64,000 bases of DNA from Emmonsiellopsis sp. PD_33. Taxonomy: Eukaryota; Ascomycota; Eurotiomycetes; Onygenales; Ajellomycetaceae. The DNA is taken from assembly GCA_032988165.1 (NCBI GenBank), contig JANTQF010000135.1, positions 23,611 to 87,610 on the forward strand, given 5' to 3'. Of this stretch, positions 11,656 through 21,959 are shown in pieces. Below the pieces are notes generated by a model. That model did no database searches and was not told the origin of the DNA. It worked only from the letters and a program-made list of their open reading frames with translations. Each line of letters opens with the position of its first letter. Positions within the stretch are counted from its first letter, which is position 1. The translations under genes were made by a program, and so were the position numbers.

Positions 11656-11948
11656 TAACTTTCTAACTGCCTCGGTGAAGTTTCGACTTTCAGCCCTGTA
11701 ACTATATTCAATCGCCTTAACTCTGGCCGTCTACTATTAGCTAGTTAGTCCATAACAGCTACTTGCGTTTCATTTGTTCATTACTCTGCATCCATACTAC
11801 AAATAGCGCGGTGTTGTTTTGCGTTCTTCATCTTACCCAAGTAGTAGGAAGTAGCCTATTGTATATTTATACTGCCTTAATATGCTTTAATAACGTACAG
11901 TAGTCCTCATTCAAGGCTCGGCCCCCGATAAGAGCTCACTCAGTGCAA

Positions 11949-11966
11949 GGGGGGGTGTTCCCCCCC
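11949..11966. repeat. G7-TGTT-C7 hairpin
   Basis: Seven Gs, the loop TGTT and seven Cs form a perfect GC-only hairpin, followed by TAACCCC and a T run. The function is unknown. It could be a relic of a mobile element end or a structured UTR element. Confidence 0.7.
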
Positions 11967-12271
11967 TAACCCCTTTTTATCTCAACCGCACTGCTGCATC
12001 TGCTAAGTAATTCTTGGCGGGTGCTGTGAACTTAAGGTTACCCGCCAATCCGTATTGGGACTAGCGCAGAACACCCAGCCTGTGAAGTCATCTCCCTGTC
12101 CAGTTCGAGATTCAATGAACAACGACGAAACATCGACTTTTGCTTCCTAGTATCTAGCCACCAATATTACCTACCAGATCAAAGTATCCGGATAGTATCA
12201 ATCGCAGCGTCCCCGGATAACTAGCAGTCCTAGTTATCCCGCATCCTGCGCCGCGGACAACAATCGCGCGA

Positions 12272-13133
12272 ATGGCGCCCATAACTTTGAATGCGATTGA
12301 TGGTCGGTGCCCCCCTCCTTCTTCTTCTGCGCCAACCTCGTTGCGCGTCAGGCGGTGCTATACAGTATTTGAGACCGGAGCATTGACTAACCCATTTCCT
12401 CTGCGACAGATGACTTGAAAGATGTAATACAACACCTATTCGAGATCCAATCTGCCGTCCATGGATACCTGGGGCCGGAGACGCAGCAGGAGCTAGTGCG
12501 GAAAATGTGAGTGTGTTTGGACATATCCTTTGAATTTATTCAGGGGTGACTGTGAGGGAGGCGGAGTGCATAAATCATTGATGGTGATCGCAGCGTTGGA
12601 ATGTTGCTTTGAGCGTTTTTCATTTCGTCCCCTTCCATCTGGAATGCGCAATTGGCGCAGATAACCACCCCCCGCCCTGAAAAACGAAATGATATGAAAA
12701 ACCACAGCTAACACCCGTCTTTCCAAAACCCAGAAAATCCCTAACCCTCTCCCTGTCCAACCTCTCCGAACACTCCCGCCCCGACCCCTCCTTACCCCCC
12801 AGCACCACAGCACCACGAATAAACGACCCCGACCCAGCCCTCCACACCGTCCAGCTACCGCCAGAAATAATAGACTACGTCGATTCGGCGCGAAACCCAG
12901 ATATCTACACGCGAGAGTTTGTCGAGCTGGTGCAGAAGGGGAATCAGGATTTGAAGGGGAAGGCGGAGGCGTTTGCGAGCTTTCGGGACGTGTTGGCGAG
13001 GGAGATGACTAGCGCGATGCCGGAGTGTAAGGGGGAGGTTGAGAGGGTGGTTAGGGCGACGGGAGGTGGGGATGGGGGGAGTAGAGCTGATAATGGGAAC
13101 GGGAATGGGAATGGGAATGCCGGAGGAACTTGA
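12272..13133 (+). CDS. med10: Mediator complex subunit 10 (Nut2/MED10)
   Basis: Three exons (12272-12302, 12410-12506, 12734-13133) encode about 175 residues. The first exon is only 31 nt (MAPITLNAID plus one base). The second contains the family hallmark LKDVIQHLFEIQSAVHGYLG and ELVRK. The third contains LTLSLSNLSEH, then VQLPPEIIDYVDSARNPDIYTREFVE and a NQDLKGK-AFASFRDVLARE segment, all typical of MED10. Introns begin GTCGGT and GTGAGT and end ACAG and CCAG, and all phases agree. MED10 is a middle-module subunit of Mediator that links activators to RNA polymerase II in the nucleus. Length is as expected for filamentous fungi. The C terminus ends in a low-complexity Gly/Asn (GNGNGN) tail, probably unstructured. 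Because of the tiny first exon, ORF-based calls would miss the true start. Confidence 0.93.
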
Positions 13134-15159
13134 GGTGGAATTGTTATGATTCTTTTTTTCTCTATTTTCATCTTTCATACCCCGTCCTCCGCTCCCCTAT
13201 GAGCATGTGCAAGGATCTGGGGACTTTTTTTGCTGGATATTGCGGGAGTTTTTAGAAGGCGTTTGGGAGTTTCGAATCCCCCTGGAAGTCTTGTAGCTGG
13301 GAAGGGATCAGTGACTGGTTGGGTATTTTCAATATTGGGTTTCCTTTTCGATCATCTTTTTGTATATACTGATATCACACGTGCAGAACAAACTACAAAA
13401 CATGATAAATATGCAACAGGCCCTGCTACATTGGCTGCGTCTTCAAAGGTCTGTCTCTCTTTTTCTCTCTATTCCGCCCAGCCACCTATCTCTCCATATT
13501 TACTCCGGCTTCCAGTCATCGTCTGATAGATGACGCGTCGACGAATGGCCGCATTTAAAGCATCTCTAGTCCGGTTCTACCAAGGAGCCCAGCATTTCTA
13601 TGGGCGTTTTACGAAGTTACACCTGCTATTTATCTATCGATCTATCTACTAGTCAGCAGGCTACAATCTACACCCACACCCATTTCAACACATCGTCTTA
13701 CTGAATATAAAATCACACGCAGACAGCAATGTACAGGGTGTGGGATTTGCACCCGTTACCGGGTTATTTACACCCGGCCAAGAAACGAACTATTCTAAAA
13801 ATGGCATTGCCCGTATACAGCGTTCCATACAAAGAACCGATATCTTTAAGCTTGAGCTTGATCATGGTGCACACCCTCTGCCCCACCTCTTCTTCCCCCA
13901 TACAGCCCCACCATCCCGCTCCATGTCCTATCCCTCGATAGAACAGTGTATTCAGGCTCTCTACTACATGGTGATGGAAAACCTATATCCGGCCCGCACC
14001 GGGCGCACGGAGGTCACATTACTTCTGCTTCCAACCTTGGAAGACTCTTCTTCACCCGTTTTTCTATTTAAGGAGAGAGGCTCCTCCAACCGGGAGTTCT
14101 TTTTTCTCAGGTTTGGGGTTGAAAAATGGACTGAAAGGCCTGCCGACGGCCGAATTGAGTTCACACATTCTAGAATAGATCTACAACCCGAAAACCCTGG
14201 AAAATCCTCCCAAAACCTAGTCAAGAAATGCCGATCCTTTTCGCAACATGCAATTTGACAAAAATCGGTTGGAGATTTCCAGCCTGGCCGAACCTGCAGG
14301 CTGCGGATTTGGGGAAAAAGGCCCTCAACCCGTCCATGCCAGGCCGTTTTTTCGGGATTTCCAACCGGGGGGGCAGCAGGCCGGGTTTGCAATACTCGTA
14401 CAACCCTCCGGGCCGCCACACTACTATCGGATGCCTCAAATTTCCTCCGAGGAGATAGAACCCTCTCACAGTAACATTGCTTCTGAGCATTGTCTTCCAT
14501 TTGCGCGGCACCATCTTAGAATATCTCTAAGTAGAGTGGCATTCCTATCGATGCATCTATTATGCCAAGTTGGGCAAAATTTGGCTCCTAAATCGTTCAA
14601 AACCTCTATCTCAAGGCCAGTTGGTATCACACTTGCTGGTCCTCAACCATGGTTGATGGAATCGCATTATCTCCCCATCTGGAAACAAGCAGATCTTACA
14701 CGTAGCATCCTGTTTCTGCCCAGCTCTCGCAGGCTGAATAAATACTTCCACTCCGGGTCAGTAATTGGCCAAATCCAGGCAGTAAAAGAAGGATGCTAAA
14801 TCTGCTTATTTCCATATCATGAGATACACTTAATGGGCTGCTTGCATCTCCGATGGCTAGCTAAGCCTTCCCCAAGCATCATATGAGATATGGTTTCTTT
14901 TTATCTAGTCCTACTCTAACTCCCCTTTAGTTGGTTGTTCTTCTTCTAATTTTTGGAGGGCCAGGTGCGCCACGCCGGCCTGTAGGTGGAAACCATTCTC
15001 CAGGAGGCGAAGAGAGGAGAGAAATGGATATAAATACCCTTTCACTTCTGCTCGTTTTCTCTTTCTGACTCTTCAAACCAACACGATTTCCTCCCAGCAC
15101 TTTTTCAACATATCATCCAAACCTCAACATACCCCTGAACCCCCAAGCTCAACAACAAC
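13134..15159. other. Intergenic region, no convincing gene
   Basis: Several open frames exist at 13740-14258 and 14248-14799, but they overlap on both strands and show no conserved motifs, signal peptide or splice-linked continuation. A TATAAATA box for the downstream secreted-protein gene lies near its right end. Confidence 0.45.
15029..15036 (+). promoter_or_regulatory. TATA box of the small secreted protein gene
   Basis: TATAAATA lies about 124 bp before the start codon and is followed by a C/T-rich stretch and a CAA-rich leader (AACAACAACATG). That is a typical strong fungal promoter layout for a highly expressed or inducible gene. Confidence 0.6.
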
Positions 15160-15674
15160 ATGCACTTCACCAAAACCCTTGCTTTGGCTCTTATTGCTGC
15201 CCCTGCAGCTCTTGCCCAGGGACCTTCGGTATAGATGCTGCCCAATTCATCCTTGCTATGCCTATTGCCAGGCTAATATTACCCCGCGACAATATAGGGA
15301 ATAATTTATAACCGCCCAAACTATCAGGGGCAGAGCCAGACAATCAATTCTCCTAACGAATGTGTTAACCTAGAACCTGCTTTGTATGCGCCTATTCCTC
15401 CCATTCTAAGAGCACCGTCAAGAAATCCCCCATATATTAACAGTCAGAACAGCATAAACAGAGTGCGGTCTATAAGAATCAATACGGGGGAATGTGCCCT
15501 CTTTCCGTGAGTGATTCTCTTTACGTCTTGTAAAATTTTTGTTAGAAGTCGATGCTAATGGCGTGAAACAAAAGTGAACCGAACTGCGGAGGTCCAAGTG
15601 AAATATATGACTCTAGCCAACCCTTCATCCCCGCTGGGACTCCGAGCGAATCTATCATCTGCTTTTCGGAGTAA
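15160..15674 (+). CDS. Small secreted beta/gamma-crystallin-like protein
   Basis: Four short exons (15160-15228, 15298-15383, 15462-15506, 15575-15674) join in phase to give about 99 residues. Exon 1 encodes a textbook signal peptide: basic start, a hydrophobic Ala/Leu core and an ALAQ cleavage site. The mature part reads as a single crystallin-fold-like domain: a Tyr-containing first strand (IIYNRPNYQG), ECVNLEPAL, VRSIRINTGECALF, PEPNCGGPSEIY and a final SIICFSE. The spacing of VRSIR-C-F-EPNCGG matches fungal small cysteine-containing secreted proteins of the beta/gamma-crystallin superfamily as I recall them. Four cysteines could form two disulfides. The first donor (GTATAG) and the last acceptor (AAAG) are weak, so boundaries are tentative. 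No exon is long enough to stand out in an ORF scan. Its role is unknown; relatives are often induced in host or stress conditions. Confidence 0.6.
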
Positions 15675-15811
15675 TTTCAAGAGTGGGGGCAAGAAAGAAA
15701 GTGTGTGAATTTAGGGATATTGTCTGCTTTCTGCTTATTATGTGATACTTATACTCCCAGCTTCCAACCATCGATGCTGTTTGAGCTGGGCTAGTATAAG
15801 TATCTAAATGC

Positions 15812-15860
<49 letters not shown>

Positions 15861-18800
15861 TGTGGAGGTGTGGTTGTAGGAGAAAGGCTGCTGGGACCTG
15901 GACCAGCAAGTTGTTGAAATTTTGGGCGCCCTGGTGAAGACTTATCATAGTTCTATATACTGGTTTTTAAAGTATTACCGATGCCACTCATTTACAATTA
16001 TTAATAGCAGCTAATTATTTCATATAGCAATGGCTTTTCTTTTTCTTTTTCCTTTAGCTGCCAGTCTGAAAACTTTAAGATGTATCTATGATAAAAAAAG
16101 CAGTAATCGACTGGATAAATGTATGGATCGCTGGTACAGCATACAGCATAGAGGTAATAGAACAATGTAAGGGAATATAAACACATAGTAGTGAGAGAAT
16201 GTCTATTAAACATGGGGATAAGAACATAGCAAAGCTGTTTACAGGCCCGATGAGGATAGGGGGCCAGTGAGGATTATACATTCTCGTCCTTGGCTGAGGC
16301 CTTCGCCATGTGATCTCATGGTTCTCATAATAAAAATAATAAATAACAAATAAAATCTTTATTATGGTTATACAAGCCGCATGCGCTCGCTTCTCTCGCT
16401 TCCCGCATTGCGCCGCTGCTTCCCCCTATTAACCCCCATCACCCCTACTGCCCCTACCACCATAACCGGCCTATCTCCCTATTACCGAGTGCACTAAGGC
16501 AAGATTTCTAATGGGGTGCATGTGAGGTACCCTTTTTGCTCATTATTTGGGGTTAACTCTAAGAGAAGAGAGATATCACGACTCTAATGTATAAAACAGT
16601 GTCAGGAATGGCCAGACTATGGTTCTGACAAACTGTGAAAACCTGGCATGGTATCATCACCCCCTATGGAGCCTGGGCCCTTCTCATCCTGTATGAATTC
16701 ACATCTGAGCTCTGACAACCCCATCACTCTTATACCTTCAACTGTTCACTCCAGGCTCGAGTCCCTTGTTTCTGTCTTCGGAAGATTTATTTATCTTTCT
16801 ATCACATACATACATACAATACTCCCACATCCAGCCTAAAAGTCCCAAATGAACCTATTTCAACCTCAGCATCCATGCTCACCCCATGTGAATACAAACC
16901 ATGAAAGTGTGGCCTATCGATCCTTTAGTCCCTCGAAATTTGAGGCTAGAGGTGCTAGAAAAGTTACCACAGGGATTAGACCTCCTACAATGGAATAGTC
17001 TCAGGCCTTGATTCCTGATCAAGGTCTAGTCCGGCTGCCGCCCAGCCTGTGTTGGCGGCAGTTAAGAGACTCCACCCCGGTGGTTCTCTGTTCTCACAAT
17101 GGGACAGCAAAGTGTTCCATCTACCAAAGCCTATACGGAGGAGATACGCGAAACAACGCACTCCCTCAAACATAACTAGCCTTTTTTTTGTTCTGTTCAT
17201 GGGAGGCTGGGAGAATGTGTTTGTTGGTCAAGTCACTTCGTTGCTCTTTGTTTTCTTTTTTTACCTCCCCCCTGATATGCGGCGGTAAGCAGGCTTGAAG
17301 TTCAGAGATCCTGGTCCGGGGGTTAAGCCGCAAGAACGGGGAGGAAATTGAGGGGAGAGGTTAATGCTGAGACGAGATGGGTTGGGCGATTCGAGGGACT
17401 GGTTTTGAATTTGCCTGCTTAAGATGGTGATCATATGTATGTGGTGTTGGAATCAAAATGAGAGATGATTTGTTGTTCATTGGCTGGATTAATGATGTAG
17501 TTATGTTGGACATTTCTGGTTTGTTCAATTTCATAGTCAATTATTGGATGTTACCGTTGCTCTGTGAGTTCGAGGCCGACGAATGCCAAGTAAATACGGT
17601 GCTGGACTGGAAATTGCAATATGTGTTTCCTGATGTCCCACATCAAGCTCATATGTCAGTTAAAATACGAAACCATCCTGCAGAATTGATCTCTACTACT
17701 GTGCAACTTGCGCAAGGATGATCAAGCCAATGCAGTTCTTACCTGGGTATTGTAGAGGAGTGTAGATTGAGTTCAAGGTGGATAGTCTGGCATTTGCCAG
17801 CAGTGAGATGACCGCCATATCTGAATGCAGATATCAAACCACATTCTCTAGGGCTGAGATGCAGTGCGACCCAGGCAATGTGGGAGATGCAGTGCTCCGT
17901 CGACTTGCATAAACTGCCATGACAGACGGAGTGCTGGAGAGAGATATGCATCATAGCTTGGTCCAAGGGAACCCCGTCGTACAATCAGTCCCACAGGCAG
18001 GGAGGGGCCTGAACACAGTGAACAGCGAGCGGAACTCTAGCCTTCAAGACACCCATGTCAGGGGCTTTGGCACTTCCCGCGGATCGTCTGTCCTTGGGGC
18101 AAAGGTAAGTTTATATCAATTTGGCTCAAAGAAGCTTTCACGCCCCAAGGGACCGAATTCGGGACTTCCGACTCTTGTTGGTCGACTCTGGCCGCGGGGC
18201 CCCGGGAAAGCCAGCCGCTGGAGTCTTGTTGGAGAGCAACGGCGTACAATTTGGATTTGGATTAGTTCTTAATTTTACTCCGTGGTTAACTGGCTCACTC
18301 GTTAACCGGCTGCTTGGCGCGAATGAGAGGGGGTCGGTACCAAAGAGCTGTCTAAAAAAGGGCAAATGAAGGCGAGATGTAATGTTAGCTTGTTAAAGTT
18401 AGTTCCCCGCCTGGCTTCTCGCCTGCCTGATTCGGATTTGATCTGGTGTGGTTGGTTACATCCATCCTTGGATTTATGAGATGGGCAGCAAAACACGGTC
18501 CAGGATCTGGATCTCGCCCCCATGGCCCTCCAGCTTCCAAGTGCGCGGAGAATTTGCAGAAATGCCTAACAGGCTGGTGATCAACCAGGGCATGGGTGGT
18601 GGCAGCATACTCCGCATCCTGACACGCAGCAAGAACCCCAGAGCTGCTGTCCTGGCGGAGTGCCCACACAGCCGAGCCTGTTTCCATTGGCGGGCTCAAG
18701 CCTCATGGCATCTCTCTCGAAGTGGGAACGGGGTGGCCAATACGAGAGACATCTGGGTATCCCTGGTGTGACACTCCAGACTTGATGGCGTTAGCAACCG

Positions 18801-19313
18801 CTTGCAGGAGGCCGTCCCACGCCGGCGCCGTCCAACGGCTCGCTGGACGGTCCTGGCTGGCTAATAGGAGAGCTCGCCAGCGGTCCTAGTGGCAGTTAGA
18901 CCGAGTTAGGGTGCCATGGCGCTGTTCTGCCAGCTTGGAGTCTTGACTCTTTGGGCCGGGGGCGGGCTGGGGTCCTGGGGAAGACGAGCAGAGTGGGTTG
19001 TGGGATCCTGAGTGTTGGGAACGGCTCCCTGTCAGACTTCATATTCAGCACGGTTGCCGTCTCCACCCTAGCATCACTTCCCCGTCCTCGTCCTGCTCGC
19101 GATTCTCTGCTTCAACCTCGTCTTCCTCTAACTCCTCATTGCCGTTCGCTGTCCTCCCGCCGCTTCCGCCGCCACTCCCGCCCGTTTCCCCCCCTGTGGC
19201 CATGCCTTGGCTGGCGTCCGTTCGCTGTCTGCCGCAGACTATGTCTTTCTGACGTCGCCGCCGTCAACTATCCCCATCGTCTGTCTGTCTTGAGTCGCCG
19301 TGGAAGATCCGCC
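15675..19313. other. Long intergenic region, no gene supported
   Basis: About 3.6 kb without recognisable protein features. Open frames near 17050-17290, 17458-17721, 17919-18272 and 18448-18771 lack conserved motifs and overlap antisense frames of equal length. The region holds a TC/TG microsatellite at 15815. The stretch 18900-19313 is GC-rich then C/T-rich and is the likely promoter and leader of the membrane protein starting at 19314. Confidence 0.45.
15815..15864. repeat. (TC)n(TG)n compound microsatellite
   Basis: About fourteen TC units are followed directly by about ten TG units. Confidence 0.9.
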
Positions 19314-20405
19314 ATGGCCACTGCGGGTGATGGCGTCTCCGGGGCTTACGAGGGCGATTTGGGCACCCAGATCGCAATCGCAACCTTCCTGGGCATTGGA
19401 TGGTATAATGCCATCGAACTGTGCGTCCTCGTCTTTGTCGCCTTCAACGCATACAGAGGCCTCTATTTCTGGAGTTTGCTCCTTTCTGCCGTTGCCGGAG
19501 TTGTGCCCTATTCCGTGGGCTTCTTGCTGAAGTTTTTCGAGTTGATGGAGTCGATGTGGCTTTCGGTTGTCCTGCTGTCCGCCGGCTGGTGGGTGATGGT
19601 TACGGGCCAATCTTTTGTCCTCTACTCGCGGCTGCATCTGGTTCTCCGTGACCAGCGTATCCTACAGCGCGTCCTATACATGATCATTGGGAACGTCTTC
19701 CTGCTCCACCTGCCCACCACGATTCTCACCTTTGGATCAAATTCCTCCGCAAAGGACTCGTTCGTCCCCGCATATAACATCATGGAGAAAATCCAGATGA
19801 CCGGGTTTTGTCTTCAGGAATTCATCATATCCACTCTTTATATTTGGGAGACGATCAAAATGTTGAAGCTCTCTCCGGAGAAGGGAAACCGGAGGATTAT
19901 GTACCAACTGCTCAGCATCAATCTTATCTTTATCCTGATGGACCTCGGACTTCTCGCCGCTGCGTATGCCAACTTATATGTCTATGAAACCACACTCAAG
20001 TCAACAATATACAGCATCAAGCTGAAATTGGAATTCGCAGTCCTCGGGAAACTGATACATTTGGTCAATGCACATTCGTGGAACCCCGAATTCTCCACGG
20101 GACCAAATGGATTCCCGGATTTTGTTGATGCCTCTCGCATTACTTCCGACCTCACTCATGCCCCGAAATCCAAGAAGGCACCCGCGAAACCTTCGTGGAT
20201 GCATGCATATGATACCCCTGATGCCGCCATGGAGGTGGAAGATCTGCCTGATAGACGCCCAAGCAACTATGCCGGACAGTCCGAGACGGGTGGTTCGTGG
20301 AGTGCAGGAACACAGGCCGACGCAATATGCCCAAACCCCTCTTCAACCCCGGGCGGTTCTCCCCAACCGTTAACCCGTGAAGCAAAGCCAGAATGGCCTA
20401 GTTGA
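19314..20405 (+). CDS. Seven-helix integral membrane protein (DUF7703-type)
   Basis: A single exon of 363 residues starting at a good Kozak context (GCCATGG). The open frame extends far upstream, but that part is C/T-rich leader without hydrophobic character, so the start is set at MATAGDG. About seven hydrophobic segments fill residues 20-260: near GIGWYNAIELCVLVFVAF, FWSLLLSAVAGVVPYSVGF, MWLSVVLLSAGWWVMVTG, VLYMIIGNVFLLHLPTTIL, a FCLQEFIISTLYIW helix, and LLSINLIFILMDLGLL. A soluble tail rich in Pro, Ser and charged residues follows. The loop with SRLHLV and the FCLQEFIIS-YIWET segment are typical of a large fungal family of uncharacterised integral membrane proteins. Topology resembles a receptor or sensor, but no function is established. 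Confidence 0.68.
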   Translation: MATAGDGVSGAYEGDLGTQIAIATFLGIGWYNAIELCVLVFVAFNAYRGLYFWSLLLSAVAGVVPYSVGFLLKFFELMESMWLSVVLLSAGWWVMVTGQSFVLYSRLHLVLRDQRILQRVLYMIIGNVFLLHLPTTILTFGSNSSAKDSFVPAYNIMEKIQMTGFCLQEFIISTLYIWETIKMLKLSPEKGNRRIMYQLLSINLIFILMDLGLLAAAYANLYVYETTLKSTIYSIKLKLEFAVLGKLIHLVNAHSWNPEFSTGPNGFPDFVDASRITSDLTHAPKSKKAPAKPSWMHAYDTPDAAMEVEDLPDRRPSNYAGQSETGGSWSAGTQADAICPNPSSTPGGSPQPLTREAKPEWPS

Positions 20406-21959
20406 TACGATCGATGACACGCCTATGTTTATTTTCCTTACCTTTAATATATAATACCTTATCAGGACCATTATTGATTAAACCATTATTCACTACGCCT
20501 CCACCGATGATAATTTCACACGGAGGATCCGATCCCCAACCTCGAATCGGCTTGTTTCCAGGATAGGAACCTGCTGCACCTCGTACGGCCACAGGGAAGG
20601 CCAGGGTTTTCGGCACGAATCCGAATATTCCGTTTTGGACCAATGTGGCCCACGAATCCAATATTTGGAACATCCCATTCCCGAAAGGGGGCGCTCCGAG
20701 TGATGGAAGTACCATGGAGGATTGCACGAGGTGGCCTGACCACTACTCTGCGACACGACACCAACGACGATGGGCCTCCTTCAGGCCAGCCAGGAGGAGG
20801 AAGGATGCCATTACATTACGAGCAGGACGGATGGTATCTACGGGAATATGTAACGACACGATAACGCCACGACTTGTTTACCTTCAAACTACCTACCCGT
20901 CGATGTGCCCTTTCTTCGATTCTTCCCTTGTGTTTCTCTACCATAATTACTATTATATAACTAGTGTTTATTCACACAGGACGACAGGATAAGGAGGTGT
21001 TATTTCTATCTCACCTCCTATCTAGCATCTTGCATCCATGGACTTCCATAAAACATAATCATGTATCATGCCCTCCACACCCGCACCTCCTCTTGCCTCC
21101 TCTTTCACATGTCTTCGAAGAAGGTCTCTGCACCCCTCCATCTCCTTCGCTGTCCACCTATACTATATACCTCTAGCTATCTCCTATACCCGCCACCCGG
21201 GCAGCTCGAATCTATAAAACATATTCAAACCAAGCCAAAAAATTATAAAAACAAGAAAAGCCAAATCCATCCCACCCTTCCCTCTCTCTCTTGGGTCTGT
21301 CTATTCGCTTGTAATGTAGCAACGTGTCCATGGTTAAGAGCGGAGCACATGATAACTAGAGCTCATTGCAGATCAACAGCGGGTGCATTGCTAGTCAGGA
21401 TAGCTATGGGTGGGGATGGGGGATGTATTTGCGTTGTGTTGCTCTCCAATGGGGAGCCGGTTAAATTCAGGCTTTCTTTCAATGGGTAGTGTATATGCAT
21501 GTACGGATGGAGGAGGTTTTCAAGGGAAGGGGGATAGCCCGTGTGCTTTGGGCTGTCCAAAGCGGGGGTTTCTTTTTATAGTTCTTTGCTGACAGGGTGA
21601 TGCTTGCAATTGGGCTCCATGCGAGTATTGGATTGGCGATTGGGCATTTGTCATTGCGGAGAGCTTGGAACCTTGTTGGTTGAACTATCCCTGATGGCAA
21701 GTCACGGATGAGCGAGCATGAGACCAAGTGGCCCTGCAATAACTTACATGATCCCCTTTTTGTTGATACCGAGAACTCCCTTGTGTATTTAATCAGCCAT
21801 CCGAAGTGGGGTAGTTAAGGTCGCTTCGACCATCCAGCTATTCTGCCGTGTCTGACCGCCTTCTGCTCCGACGTCGCGAACTTCCTCGTAGAGTCTTCCT
21901 GTTCTCCAGGTTTGTTCTTCCCGACGGAGCTGGCTTTGACAGGCCATATAAGACACACC
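20406..21959. other. Intergenic region, no gene supported
   Basis: It contains the 3' UTR of the membrane protein and the promoter of PFF1. Short overlapping frames at 20398-20864 and 21061-21489 show no protein-family signals. Confidence 0.45.

Larger units (their letters stand above)
11611..12271. other. Intergenic region upstream of MED10
   Basis: Non-coding. It holds an ATGT/ACAT inverted run at about 11630-11655, a G7/C7 hairpin at 11949-11966 and the presumed MED10 promoter. Confidence 0.45.

Noticed and set aside
13260..13290. TTCGAATCC-like T-loop suggesting a second tRNA
   Set aside because: No matching anticodon, D or acceptor arms could be found around it.
14248..14799. 183-codon open frame
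   Set aside because: It overlaps long antisense frames, has no conserved motif, and its composition resembles the surrounding non-coding DNA.
17919..18771. Two open frames of 117 and 107 codons
   Set aside because: Both strands have frames of similar length here. No signal peptide, domain or intron-linked continuation could be seen.
18951..19313. N-terminal 121-codon extension of the DUF7703-type membrane protein
   Set aside because: Ser/Pro/Arg-rich sequence from a C/T-rich leader. The conserved hydrophobic region begins after the ATG at 19314, which has a good initiation context.
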